DNA from: SIG424 sp045546695
GTDB taxonomy: Bacteria; Bacillota; Clostridia; UBA1212; UBA1255
DNA length: 64,000 bases
Assembly (NCBI GenBank): GCA_045546695.1
Contig: JAZQDE010000008.1
Coordinates: 53,919-117,918 of the forward strand
Direction: 5' to 3'
Shown here one piece after another: positions 26,718-35,924 of this stretch; within the stretch, counting starts at the first letter, position 1, and the number at the start of each line of letters is the position of its first letter. Position numbers and translations under genes: made by a program. The notes beneath the pieces are model-generated. The model searched no databases and was not told the origin of the DNA. It saw only the letters and a program-made list of their open reading frames with translations.

Positions 26718-28346
26718 TTATTTTTTAATGAAAACCCGTCTGATTTTTGCCGGTAAAACAAGTGAAATATCCTCTTCGTCTATTCCCTTCAATTTATACA
26801 TAACAAAGAAGTAAATAACGACACCGGCTATTGCTGCAAACACAAGAGAAATCAGCGAAGTAATGTAATTATTAAATACTTTTTCACAAAGAAAATCAAA
26901 AAGCAGATATGCAAGACTTGCGCCGGCAATCATCACGCCTGATGACAGTACAGGTTTTAAAATGAGCATCGCATGATCAATTTTAATATTTCTCTTTTTT
27001 ATCATAAATATATGGTTTAAAATCATCGGAATGAGATACGAAATGTATGTTGCAAAGATAGCACCATAAATATTTATTTCGGGAATAGCAATAAGGACAT
27101 AGTTGAGAATCAACTTTACACTAACACCTATCGCCATAAATAACGTTGACGTGAAAAGTTGGTTTACGCTCTGCATTACTGAGCTTTGCAAGTGTACGAT
27201 CGCTAGAAACAATACACTGAATGACATGTAACAAAGTAATTTGTATCCGTCTCCGAGACCAAGAATTGTATAAATCGGTTCAGCAAAAACACACATTGCG
27301 ATTGATATCGGAATAGCAAGAATATAGCATAGTTTAAAGGCATAATTTGCTTTGTCCTTTGCTTCATCAAGCTTTTTCATTGCATATAAACCTGCAATAA
27401 CAGGAAGAAGACTGATACACAAAGAACTTACAAGTGCATTAGGCACGTTTAATACTTGTCTTGTTGCCCCCATCATTCCATGAAGTGCTCTGGCATTAAC
27501 ATCTGAAAAACCTGCAACAATCAATCTCCCTTTTAAAACAGAAGTATCTATCATGTTTCCGCCATATTGAATACCGGAGTTTATTGTAATCGGAAGGCTG
27601 TAAAATAATATTCTGAGCAGAAGCTGTTTAGTTGACATCTTATCGGACTGAATCTCATTGTGAGTCATCAGATAACGATCTTCATTGTTTTTATATGCAA
27701 GATAGTATTTATATACAATCAGCAAAGCGACAATTGCACCTGCAAGTGTACCTATTGAACCGCCTGCAACCGCCCATTCGATTCCCTTTCCTCTTAAAAC
27801 AAGTATCATGATAAGAGCAACAATTACGTGAACAATCTGTTCTACTACTTGTGAAAGCGCGGTCGGGGTCATGTTCTTCATGCCCTGCAGATATCCTCTG
27901 TACGCACTCAGAAGTGAACAAGTAAGTACTGTTGGTCCTAAAAACATTACACCAAGCCAGCAATCTTCGTTGTTCATGAGTCTTGCAATCGGCTTTGCAT
28001 ATATCATCATCAAGGAACCAAAAATCGTTCCGATAACAAGCATTATTCTGCGACACATAAGGAATGCCTGCTTTGCCTGTGCTCTGTTTTCAGTGGATGT
28101 GAGTTCTGTAACAAGTTTTGATATTGCAACAGGAAGTCCGGCTGTTGTCAGTACGTAAACAAATGAAAAAACCTGGTTTGCAGAATAATATATACTGTAA
28201 TTTTCACTTCCGTCAAGAAGCATTATTACTACAGGTACAAAAATCAGAGATAATGCCTTGACTAATATGTTTGAAACAGACAGTACAACGAAGCCCCTGC
28301 CCATAGATTGCTCTTTTATGTTGTTTTCATTAGAGAATAATCCCAT
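26718..28346 (-). CDS. MOP-superfamily polysaccharide/lipid flippase (SpoVB/MurJ-like)
   Basis: 542 residues with about 14 hydrophobic segments and no soluble domain. The N-terminal pattern (GRGFVVLSVSNILVKALSLIFVPVVI) and the AYRGYLQGMKNMTPTALSQVVEQ motif are typical of the SpoVB/YtgP branch of the MOP exporters, which move lipid-linked wall or polysaccharide precursors across the membrane. YtgP-type proteins can act as lipid II flippases, and SpoVB acts in cortex synthesis; I cannot separate these here. It follows cinA by 8 nt and is probably co-transcribed. Confidence 0.85.
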   Translation of the reverse strand: MGLFSNENNIKEQSMGRGFVVLSVSNILVKALSLIFVPVVIMLLDGSENYSIYYSANQVFSFVYVLTTAGLPVAISKLVTELTSTENRAQAKQAFLMCRRIMLVIGTIFGSLMMIYAKPIARLMNNEDCWLGVMFLGPTVLTCSLLSAYRGYLQGMKNMTPTALSQVVEQIVHVIVALIMILVLRGKGIEWAVAGGSIGTLAGAIVALLIVYKYYLAYKNNEDRYLMTHNEIQSDKMSTKQLLLRILFYSLPITINSGIQYGGNMIDTSVLKGRLIVAGFSDVNARALHGMMGATRQVLNVPNALVSSLCISLLPVIAGLYAMKKLDEAKDKANYAFKLCYILAIPISIAMCVFAEPIYTILGLGDGYKLLCYMSFSVLFLAIVHLQSSVMQSVNQLFTSTLFMAIGVSVKLILNYVLIAIPEINIYGAIFATYISYLIPMILNHIFMIKKRNIKIDHAMLILKPVLSSGVMIAGASLAYLLFDFLCEKVFNNYITSLISLVFAAIAGVVIYFFVMYKLKGIDEEDISLVLPAKIRRVFIKK

Positions 28347-28354
28347 TCGTTACC

Positions 28355-29593
28355 TCATATTCCAAGTAATTTTCTTCTTATTATTTCAAGTGCGTTTACG
28401 ACGCAAAGCATCCTAATTCTGTCACGGTTGCCGGAAAATTTAAACTCATGTACTTCGTCGCAATCAGGTGTTTTAATACCGATAAAAACCTTTCCAACCG
28501 GTTCGTCTGAATTTTCTGCTGCAGGTCCGGCGTATCCTGTTATTGATACTGCAAAATCTGCTCCGGTCTTAACTACAACTCCGTTTACCATTTCAGCAGC
28601 AGTCTCACGGCTGACAGCTGTATGTTTTTCAATTGTCTCAGATGATACACCAAGAAGATTGATCTTTGCATTATTACTATACGTAATAAAACCACCATAA
28701 AAAACTTCCGAGGCGCCAGGTATTGACGTTATCCTGTCTGCCAACAGACCGCCGGTACATGACTCAGCACAAGAAAATTTGTATCCCTTATCTTTCATCA
28801 GATCGAGTACGTACTTTTCAAGATCTATATTTTCCGTTGTATATACTGCATCTCCCAATATATCACATATCTTGCCGCACATATCATCTACGAGTTCTTC
28901 TGCCGACTTATTTTCTTCTTCGTGTGCTGTAACACGAATCGTTATTATACAATCTTTTGCATAAGTTGCCAATGTCGGATTATCCTGATTTTCAACTAAT
29001 TTCATAAGTTGTTGTTCAATCATTGACTCGCCAATACCAACAATTTTTAAAAATTTAGAAAATAACGGTCTTTCTGATACTTCCTTGAGATATTTCATAA
29101 CATATTTGTCAAATATTGGAATCAATTCCCTGGGTGGTCCAGGAAGCATAACAATGATTTTTGTGCCTGTATCAATAATGCAGGCAGGTGCTGTTCCCCA
29201 CTCATTTTCAATTATAATTGATCCTTCGGGAAAATATGCCTGTCTTAAATTATTTTCAGTCATTGTTTTTCCGCTTTTTTTAAAATATTCGATTATTTTA
29301 TTTTTACTAGGCTCGTGTAATTGCATTTCAAGGCCAAGTGCGCTTGCTATTGTTTCTTTTGTAAGGTCATCCAACGTTGGTCCGAGTCCGCCTGTTGTAA
29401 TTATAATATCGCTTCGTGACATGGACAAAGCAAACGATTCTTTAAGTCTTACCGGGTTATCTCCGACAACACTATGATAAAAAACACCCATTCCAAGTTC
29501 AGGAATTCTCTGTGAAATATATTGTGCATTTGTATTGGCAATCTGCCCCATTAAAAGCTCTGTACCAACAGATAAAACTTCAACCTTTTTCAA
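28355..29593 (-). CDS. cinA: CinA-family protein (MoCF-like domain plus nicotinamide-nucleotide amidase)
   Basis: 412 residues. The N-terminal molybdopterin-binding-like domain starts VEVLSVGTELLMGQI, and the TTGGLGPTLDD loop follows. The C-terminal CinA domain has SCAESCTGGLLADRIT and AVSITGYAGP. Family members deamidate NMN and hydrolyse ADP-ribose-type compounds. The start is TTG (29593), with GGAGG 8 nt upstream. Confidence 0.93.
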   Translation of the reverse strand: MKKVEVLSVGTELLMGQIANTNAQYISQRIPELGMGVFYHSVVGDNPVRLKESFALSMSRSDIIITTGGLGPTLDDLTKETIASALGLEMQLHEPSKNKIIEYFKKSGKTMTENNLRQAYFPEGSIIIENEWGTAPACIIDTGTKIIVMLPGPPRELIPIFDKYVMKYLKEVSERPLFSKFLKIVGIGESMIEQQLMKLVENQDNPTLATYAKDCIITIRVTAHEEENKSAEELVDDMCGKICDILGDAVYTTENIDLEKYVLDLMKDKGYKFSCAESCTGGLLADRITSIPGASEVFYGGFITYSNNAKINLLGVSSETIEKHTAVSRETAAEMVNGVVVKTGADFAVSITGYAGPAAENSDEPVGKVFIGIKTPDCDEVHEFKFSGNRDRIRMLCVVNALEIIRRKLLGI

Positions 29594-29649
29594 GATTAGA
29601 ACCTCCGTAACATTCTATCAATTTATTTTACATCATAAGCAATAAAAAG

Positions 29650-29690
29650 CAAGAAAAAAACACCTGATTATAGCAATCAGGTGTTTTAAA
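29650..29690 (-). terminator. terminator after the LRR lipoprotein gene
   Basis: A perfect 13-bp stem (29657-29669 with 29675-29687) with a 5-nt loop. On the minus strand it runs into a long T-stretch. Confidence 0.9.
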
Positions 29691-29703
29691 AATTTATAAT
29701 TTA

Positions 29704-31968
29704 TTATTTGTTATACGGGCAATTGTTGAATGCAGTCTCATCAATCTCAACGCCGGCCGGAATATTAACTTCTTCAAGTGCAAAGCAATTGTTGAATGCT
29801 TTATATCCAATCTTTGTGATTGTTGAAGGAAGAGTAATCTTTGTAACGGCTGTGCAGCCTGAGAATGTGTATTCATCAATCAATGTAATTCCTTCAGGAA
29901 TAACAATTGAAGTGATAAAGTCTGAATCAAACACACCACCTGCGATAGCTTTAACTTCTGCAGGGATTACAACGTCACCGATAGCATTTACTTTAATGAG
30001 AACGCCATCACCAACAATTACAAAATCATCTGTATTGTAGTAGTGCCATGTAGTATTTGTAAACGCATATGCGCCAACATATGTAACTGTTGCAGGAATC
30101 TCAAGTTCAGTAATCTTGTAGCAATCATAGAATGCATATTTACCGATTGACTGGAGATTTGCAGGTAATGTAACCGACTCAAGATTTGTACAACCATAGA
30201 ATGCATAATCCTTAATCTCTGTGAGGTTTGTAGGTAAATCGATAAATTTGATAGATGAGCAACCATAGAATGCATATTCACCGATTGATTCAACACTCTC
30301 AGGAATAAATATAGTCTGAAGATTTGTACAATAGTAGAATGCATAATCACCAATTGATGTAACGCCCTCAGGTATTGTAACACTGTACGGGAGGCTTGAA
30401 CCATAGAACTCGCGGTCGCCAATCTCTTTCCAGCCATTGAATGTAAATGCAGCAATCAATTTAACTTCTTCAGGAATTACGATTGTATCTTCGAATATGT
30501 CTGCTTTAATAAGGATACCATCACCATAGATATGGAACTGGTTTTCAGTAGGTGTAACGTCATAATTGCTGAGATTATCATACCACGGAGTAGCGTCGAA
30601 AGCTTTTACACCGATTGTGCTGAGCTTGAGCGGAATAACAACTCTCTCAAGTGAAGTACAATTAATAAATGCATAATCTCCGATAGACTGAATAGCATCA
30701 GGAAGATTTACTTCTGTAAGAGATGTACAACCATAGAATGCATTGTCTCCGATTGTTGTAATAGTATCACAGAAAACAATAGTCTCTAATGATTCGCAAC
30801 CATAAAACGCATTGCTTCCGAGATAAGTAATCTTGTTCTGACTGATGTCAATGTTTTCAAGCTTTACACAGCCTGCAAACAAGTTGTCATTAATAACTGA
30901 TACTCTGTTAGGAAGTAAGAATTCTTTAAGATTTACAGCACCTTCAAAAACGCCGACACCAATGTATGTAAGTTTACTGCCTTTTTGTGAAAGCTGAACT
31001 TCTGAAATCCTGTCAACGAATGAATCAAATGCGCCTTCTGCAATTGAATATGCTGTATCAGGAAGGTCGAGCACCAGCAAATCATTTTCTGAAGCAGGAA
31101 CATATGCAATAACAGTACCCTGGCCTACAAGAATATATCTGTCAGTATCTGCCTCTGCAGCTGATGCCTTTGCATAAGCATCTGCAAACCACTTTGTACT
31201 GTCAAAAGCTTTATCACCGATAATGTAAAGTGATGACGGATACGTAATATCTGCAAGAGCAGTACATTCTCCGAAACAGAAACTGCCAACTGTTGTAATC
31301 TTATTTGGAAGAACAATCTTTTCTAATGAAGAACAACCATAAAATGCTGATTCGCCAACTTCTGTAATATCTGTACCGATTTCAACTTCCTTAAGTGATG
31401 AACAACCATAGAAGAAATAATCAGGAATCACAAGCATTGTATCAGGACAATTTGACTTCTGTAAGGATGTACAGCCATAAAATACATTTGTGCCTACTGT
31501 CTGTAATTTGTTCTGGAAAATAAATTCAGTGATACCTGTACATCCGGCAAAAGCATAATCGCCGATGTGGTTAAGGTTGTTCGGGGGTGTAAACGGTCCT
31601 GTAAAGCCTGTACAATTTTCGAAAGCATATGCACCGATTGTTGTAATATCCTTCGTGAAAGTGATGCTTGTCACGTCACTTCTGTTACTGAAAGCCATAT
31701 CGCCGATAGCAGTAACTTTTTCAGGTATAACAACGTCTCCACCCTTGCCTAAATACTCAACTATAGTAGTATCAACAATGTGAAATTCTTCAGGGTCATA
31801 TTCAATCTCTTCGCTGGGTGCAAAAGTCGATGATGGCGTTGACTCAGGTGCTGCGGTCGGTGTAGCAGAAGGTTCTTCTTCGCTACATGCAGCAAAAGTA
31901 AAAATCAACGCTAGAACGAACAGTGTCGCCAGAGTCAATTTGAATACTGAACTAAAACGTTTTACCAT
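29704..31968 (-). CDS. BspA-like leucine-rich-repeat (LRR_5) lipoprotein
   Basis: 754 residues. A signal peptide ends at a lipobox-like FAAC (Cys28), then a Ser/Thr/Pro/Glu-rich spacer (about 30-60), then many 22-23-residue repeats of the form IGDYAFYGCTSLxxVxLPxxLTx. These are LRR_5/BspA-type surface proteins; some family members bind host proteins or glycans. The array is broken at least twice by a different module (AFD-T-W..., a GDGVLIK strand, then an IP-EVK-IA unit), giving a higher-order period. It has a sigma-A-type promoter and a strong terminator, so it is monocistronic. Confidence 0.88.
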   Translation of the reverse strand: MVKRFSSVFKLTLATLFVLALIFTFAACSEEEPSATPTAAPESTPSSTFAPSEEIEYDPEEFHIVDTTIVEYLGKGGDVVIPEKVTAIGDMAFSNRSDVTSITFTKDITTIGAYAFENCTGFTGPFTPPNNLNHIGDYAFAGCTGITEFIFQNKLQTVGTNVFYGCTSLQKSNCPDTMLVIPDYFFYGCSSLKEVEIGTDITEVGESAFYGCSSLEKIVLPNKITTVGSFCFGECTALADITYPSSLYIIGDKAFDSTKWFADAYAKASAAEADTDRYILVGQGTVIAYVPASENDLLVLDLPDTAYSIAEGAFDSFVDRISEVQLSQKGSKLTYIGVGVFEGAVNLKEFLLPNRVSVINDNLFAGCVKLENIDISQNKITYLGSNAFYGCESLETIVFCDTITTIGDNAFYGCTSLTEVNLPDAIQSIGDYAFINCTSLERVVIPLKLSTIGVKAFDATPWYDNLSNYDVTPTENQFHIYGDGILIKADIFEDTIVIPEEVKLIAAFTFNGWKEIGDREFYGSSLPYSVTIPEGVTSIGDYAFYYCTNLQTIFIPESVESIGEYAFYGCSSIKFIDLPTNLTEIKDYAFYGCTNLESVTLPANLQSIGKYAFYDCYKITELEIPATVTYVGAYAFTNTTWHYYNTDDFVIVGDGVLIKVNAIGDVVIPAEVKAIAGGVFDSDFITSIVIPEGITLIDEYTFSGCTAVTKITLPSTITKIGYKAFNNCFALEEVNIPAGVEIDETAFNNCPYNK

Positions 31969-32022
31969 GATAAAATTCTCCTTAAGAAAGTTTGTCGATG
32001 TTTCAAAACATAATCACCAACA

Positions 32023-32051
32023 ATTATAGAACTTATACCTTGTTAAGTCAA
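32023..32051 (-). promoter_or_regulatory. promoter of the LRR lipoprotein gene
   Basis: Minus-strand TTGACT (32051-32046) and TATAAT (32028-32023) with a 17-bp spacer, about 55 nt before the ATG. It overlaps the end of the upstream nucleotidyltransferase gene. Confidence 0.7.
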
Positions 32052-34160
32052 CAATTTTTCAAACATTTCGAGCATGTTTCCCATAAGGTCTTTTGCATAT
32101 TCTTCATTAAAACTTTCAACGAAAATATTGAATGTATTTCCGCTTTCATCACATGAAATATGTGCGTCAGCTTGCGGTTTTTCTATGCAAATACCGTCAA
32201 TAATTTCTCCTTCACACATATTTTTCAACTCTTTTAACAACTCTGAAGGGTTTCTTGATGTGTTTATACGTGTTGCGGTAAATTTATAAATTTTAGGTGA
32301 CAATTGCGTGAATGTGTAAAAATTTTCACCTTCATTATTCAAATAATATTCAAGACATGACAGTCCGAGATCAAAAGCAAGGTCATCTGTCATCATTAAA
32401 TATTGTGAATACACACCGGGAATATGCATAAATTTTTCCATTTCCGCCATAATATCTCCCCTGTTATTTCCACATTTTATAATGTATTTATCATATTTTT
32501 TACATATATACGTGGTTGTGAGCAATGAATTTACAGGAGCAAACAATGGTGCATCAGGATACATTTTTACAGTAAGGAAACCGATTATTGCCTGTTTTTG
32601 TGAAGAAGAAAAATTATTACCGACATAATTCAGATTCCTGTACGGGCAACTGAAAATTTTCATAAGTTCGGCAATATAATAATCCTCTGCATCACTTAGT
32701 TGTTCAACAGGAAGTATTCCATTTTTAGGTGCATAAGAATAATCTCCTATACGATATATTGATAAAAGCTTTTTTCTTTCATTTTTTGACAAATCATTTC
32801 CTTTATTGTTTAAAAAAATAACTCTGCTGTTTTTTCCACCCGATATATAAACACCGCCGTCAGCAAGACCGCTTCTTATCATCCATCTGACAACCGGTAG
32901 CGAATTTATACTTGTTTTAACCTGAACTGATGTGGCCGCAAGTCCTGTTTTTATTCCATATGAAATCATCTGCGCAGCTCCATCATTATCATTTCCAACA
33001 ATGCATGAACTTGAATTGCGAAGAAAAGTACCAAAAGCTGCACCAAGCTTTACAGTAAAATCAGGCGAATAGTTGCCTACCGCAGAGACGCCATCATTTT
33101 CAAAAACAGGAGTTTTGGCATCAAAAGAATCTTTAATAACACCATTGATTATTGTGTCTTTCAATATTATGGTTGCCGGCCAGACTTTCGTACGAGGTTT
33201 TGTTTTTACATTGTTTTCCAATGTGGAATCAGAGCCGATTATTGATGAATCAAGATTGCAGCCGGACATAATGGTTACATTATTACAAATAATAGAATCC
33301 GTTATATTTACATCGTTTTCAATTTTTGAATTTTGCCAGATAACAGTATCCTTTATTATAACGTTTTCGCCGATTGTACACTCGTCACCGATTATACAAT
33401 TCTGAATTAAAGCACTGTCTGATATATGACAATTCTTACCAACGAATGCTCTTTCTCCGGTCTCATTGAGTAATAACAAATTAGTGTTTTTATATGATTT
33501 ATAATCTCCTATATCACACCAGAATGCGGGAGTTTCAAAAGTGTTTATTCTATCATTGTTTATAAGCATTGCAGGGAAAATATCTCTTGCAAAGTCCTGT
33601 TCTTTCTTTTCTTCACAATAACTCATCACAGCCGGATTGACTATATATATCCCAGTGTTAACAAGATTTCCCAATGTTTCATTTGTCGCAGGTTTTTCAG
33701 TAAATCCAACAACACAATTATTTTTATCTGTCAGAACAACACCATATTCAGACGGATAATTGACCTTTTTGGTAATTATTGTAATTTTATTATCGTTTTT
33801 CAGATGGAAGTTTATAGCAGCAGATAAATCAATATCTGTCATTGCGTCACCACTGATTACAAGAAAATCAGAATCAATGAAATCCTTACAGTTTCTGACA
33901 CTTCCGGCTGTACCAAGCGGTGTGTTTTCAATGTAATATTCTATGTTATTTTCCGGAAAATAAAGTTCAATCGTATCTTTTACAGTCTGTGGTAAATATT
34001 TTAATGTTATTGCAATATCCGTGATGCCGTTTTTATAAAGTAAATCTATAATATGAACTATAACAGGTTTGTTCATTACCGGTACAACAGGTTTTGCTAT
34101 GTTTACAGTAAGAGGTCTTAATCTTGTACCTTCCCCGCCTGCCAATATTATTGCTTTCAT
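32043..34160 (-). CDS. sugar-phosphate nucleotidyltransferase fused to a degenerate phosphomannomutase-like domain
   Basis: 705 residues. Residues 1-230 are a nucleotidyltransferase with MKAIILAGGEGTRLRPLT, the G-GTRLRP signature of NDP-sugar pyrophosphorylases. Hexapeptide left-handed beta-helix repeats follow (about 240-330). The remaining C-terminal part resembles phosphoglucomutase/phosphomannomutase. In that part the catalytic TASHNP loop appears to be replaced by ISGGKNSR (no phospho-serine), while a metal-loop-like GNDNDG remains. Two-domain proteins of this type are annotated as mannose-1-phosphate guanylyltransferase/phosphomannomutase-like. The first domain probably activates a hexose-1-phosphate for surface polysaccharide; the second may be regulatory. 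Confidence 0.82.
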   Translation of the reverse strand: MKAIILAGGEGTRLRPLTVNIAKPVVPVMNKPVIVHIIDLLYKNGITDIAITLKYLPQTVKDTIELYFPENNIEYYIENTPLGTAGSVRNCKDFIDSDFLVISGDAMTDIDLSAAINFHLKNDNKITIITKKVNYPSEYGVVLTDKNNCVVGFTEKPATNETLGNLVNTGIYIVNPAVMSYCEEKKEQDFARDIFPAMLINNDRINTFETPAFWCDIGDYKSYKNTNLLLLNETGERAFVGKNCHISDSALIQNCIIGDECTIGENVIIKDTVIWQNSKIENDVNITDSIICNNVTIMSGCNLDSSIIGSDSTLENNVKTKPRTKVWPATIILKDTIINGVIKDSFDAKTPVFENDGVSAVGNYSPDFTVKLGAAFGTFLRNSSSCIVGNDNDGAAQMISYGIKTGLAATSVQVKTSINSLPVVRWMIRSGLADGGVYISGGKNSRVIFLNNKGNDLSKNERKKLLSIYRIGDYSYAPKNGILPVEQLSDAEDYYIAELMKIFSCPYRNLNYVGNNFSSSQKQAIIGFLTVKMYPDAPLFAPVNSLLTTTYICKKYDKYIIKCGNNRGDIMAEMEKFMHIPGVYSQYLMMTDDLAFDLGLSCLEYYLNNEGENFYTFTQLSPKIYKFTATRINTSRNPSELLKELKNMCEGEIIDGICIEKPQADAHISCDESGNTFNIFVESFNEEYAKDLMGNMLEMFEKLLT

Positions 34161-34279
34161 ACAATCACATCCTTTATGACATATTTTGGGAAGGTTCGTG
34201 ATTTAATATGTGTGGCAATTCATGGAAAAAAAGCTTGTACTTTATTCCATAATGGTGTAAAGTGTGTAAGTCATCAATT

Positions 34280-34385
34280 GATGTACCGACAGTTCGTTTG
34301 TACCATCCTGTCGCAAATAAAAACCAGGACTGCTTACTATATAAATTTTTGTAGCCCTGCATATTGATGCAAGGCTATTTTTTTT
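34280..34385 (+). promoter_or_regulatory. candidate attenuator/riboswitch leader of the VUT transporter gene
   Basis: A stem CGACAG (34287-34292) / CTGTCG (34308-34313) encloses a 15-nt loop starting TTC. An A-rich tail (34314-34325, CAAATAAAAACC) follows, then a strong terminator ending 14 nt before the transporter ATG. This order (short stem, TTC-containing loop, A-rich tail, terminator) resembles preQ1-I riboswitches, and the downstream family is a known queuosine-precursor transporter. The exact preQ1 consensus is not fully matched. A terminator so close before the gene, with no gene ending on that strand, points to conditional termination. Confidence 0.5.
34352..34385 (+). terminator. 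intrinsic terminator directly upstream of the VUT gene
   Basis: An 11-bp stem with one C-A mismatch (34352-34362 with 34367-34377), loop ATTG, followed by eight Ts (34378-34385). The ribosome binding site GAAAGG begins at the next base. Confidence 0.85.
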
Positions 34386-34399
34386 GAAAGGTATTTAAA

Positions 34400-35137
34400 A
34401 TGTTTATACGCCGGGTAAAAAACGAAATAAATGAAACAAAAATCTTGTTGAGATCTATTCCTGCAACAGTTGTTTCTCTTTTTGTCGTAAGTGTAATATG
34501 TATGAATCTACTTGCAAACAAAACGCTTGTTCAAACTGAATGGATTGCCCTTGACGGCGGTATTTTAGTATCGTGGCTTTCTTTTATGTGCATGGATATA
34601 ATTACCAAATATTTCGGTCCGAAAGCCTCAAACAGAATTGCAATCCTTGCATCAGGTATAAACCTTCTGACATGTCTGATTTTTTATATTGCAAGTATCA
34701 TTCCGTCAAACGCTGATGATTACGCGGCTTTTGACAGGATTCTCGGAGGCACGTGGTTTATTCTGCTGGGAAGCACAATCGCATTCTTGTCTTCTGCGGT
34801 TATCAACAATTTTCTTAATTGGATAATCGGAAGTGCGTTCAGGAAGAATCCGGATGGAAAGGCCGCTTTTGCAACACGCACGTACGTTTCTACTTTTATC
34901 GGGCAATATCTCGACAATTTTATATTCTCAATAATTGTATTTGTTATATTCGCACCCATTTTCTGGAATGGTTTCCATTGGACTATTCTTCAATGCGCGA
35001 TGTGTGCCCTTACTGGCGCAGTTGCCGAACTGATAATGGAAATCATCTTTTCACCGATTGGATATCGCACAGTAAAACGCTGGCAAAATAAAAAAATCGG
35101 TCAGGAATATCTGAATTTTGTTAAAAAGGAGCAGTAA
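34400..35137 (+). CDS. VUT-family (YhhQ-like, queuosine precursor type) membrane transporter
   Basis: 245 residues with about six membrane helices, including TVVSLFVVSVICMNLLANK and the conserved DGGILVSWLSFMCMDIITKYFG segment. This resembles the COG1738/VUT family. Members import preQ0/preQ1-type precursors for tRNA queuosine, or act as vitamin S-components. The start at 34400 follows GAAAGG by 8 nt. It is the first gene of a two-gene operon; the SDR gene begins one base after its stop. Expression is probably set by the upstream leader. Confidence 0.82.
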   Translation: MFIRRVKNEINETKILLRSIPATVVSLFVVSVICMNLLANKTLVQTEWIALDGGILVSWLSFMCMDIITKYFGPKASNRIAILASGINLLTCLIFYIASIIPSNADDYAAFDRILGGTWFILLGSTIAFLSSAVINNFLNWIIGSAFRKNPDGKAAFATRTYVSTFIGQYLDNFIFSIIVFVIFAPIFWNGFHWTILQCAMCALTGAVAELIMEIIFSPIGYRTVKRWQNKKIGQEYLNFVKKEQ

Positions 35138-35138
35138 T

Positions 35139-35789
35139 ATGAATGTTTTGATCACTGGTACATCACAAGGAATCGGTCAGGCTATCGCAACAGCTTTTTT
35201 ACGTGAAAATCACGTTGTATATGGTATCGACAGGCAAAAACAGACAATTTTTCACGATAATTATATTCACTATTGTATGGATATTAGAGATTATGAATAT
35301 TTGCCGGAAATTTCCAATCTGAACATTTTAATCAACAACGCAGGCACTCAGAACGAAGCAGATATTGATATCAATCTAAAAGCTTTAATTCATATAACTG
35401 AAAAATACGGAATTCAGGAAAACATTAAGTCAATTCTCAACATCGGCTCCGCAAGTGGACACACCGGTTCTGAATTTCCGGAATATTGCGCGAGCAAAGG
35501 CGGTGTGCTGGCTTATACTAAAAATGTTGCAATGAGAGTCGCTGTATATGGAGCGACGTGCAACAGTCTTGATCCGGGCGGCGTAATCACTCCTTTAAAT
35601 GAATGCGTTATTAATGACGAAATTTTGTGGAAACAAATTATGGATGAGACTCCACTTAAAAAATGGGCAACTACAGAAGAAATAGCTGACTGGGCATATT
35701 TTCTTACACTAAAAAATACTTTTTGCACAGGTCAGTGCATCGTCGTCGACGGCGGAGAGTCTATAAACAGACATTTTATCTGGAAATAA
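35139..35789 (+). CDS. short-chain dehydrogenase/reductase
   Basis: 216 residues. The Rossmann motif TGTSQGIGQ (Gly-rich, about 6-14), NNAGT, the catalytic Tyr-Lys pair in EYCASKGG and the serine in NIGSASGHTG are present. It is a classical SDR using NAD(P)H with unknown substrate. The start ATG at 35139 lies one base after the VUT stop and has AAAGGAG upstream. The C-terminal TGQCIVVDGGESI is standard. Confidence 0.88.
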   Translation: MNVLITGTSQGIGQAIATAFLRENHVVYGIDRQKQTIFHDNYIHYCMDIRDYEYLPEISNLNILINNAGTQNEADIDINLKALIHITEKYGIQENIKSILNIGSASGHTGSEFPEYCASKGGVLAYTKNVAMRVAVYGATCNSLDPGGVITPLNECVINDEILWKQIMDETPLKKWATTEEIADWAYFLTLKNTFCTGQCIVVDGGESINRHFIWK

Positions 35790-35924
35790 CTTACAAATCT
35801 CCTTTTCTGAAATATGTGATTTTGTCACAGACGGATATTACATTTACTGGTAAACTTACAAACGTAAAGGTGATAAACCAATACAAATACACATAGATAT
35901 TATAAAGAAAAGGAGATTTTTATT

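Noticed and set aside
29704..31968. LRR gene repeats considered as a nucleotide-level recombination hotspot or CRISPR-like array
   Set aside because: The repeats are imperfect at DNA level and keep the reading frame; they reflect protein LRR periodicity.
34174..34362. Minus-strand 62-codon ORF in the gap before the VUT gene
   Set aside because: No ribosome binding site or family; overlaps the proposed plus-strand leader structures.
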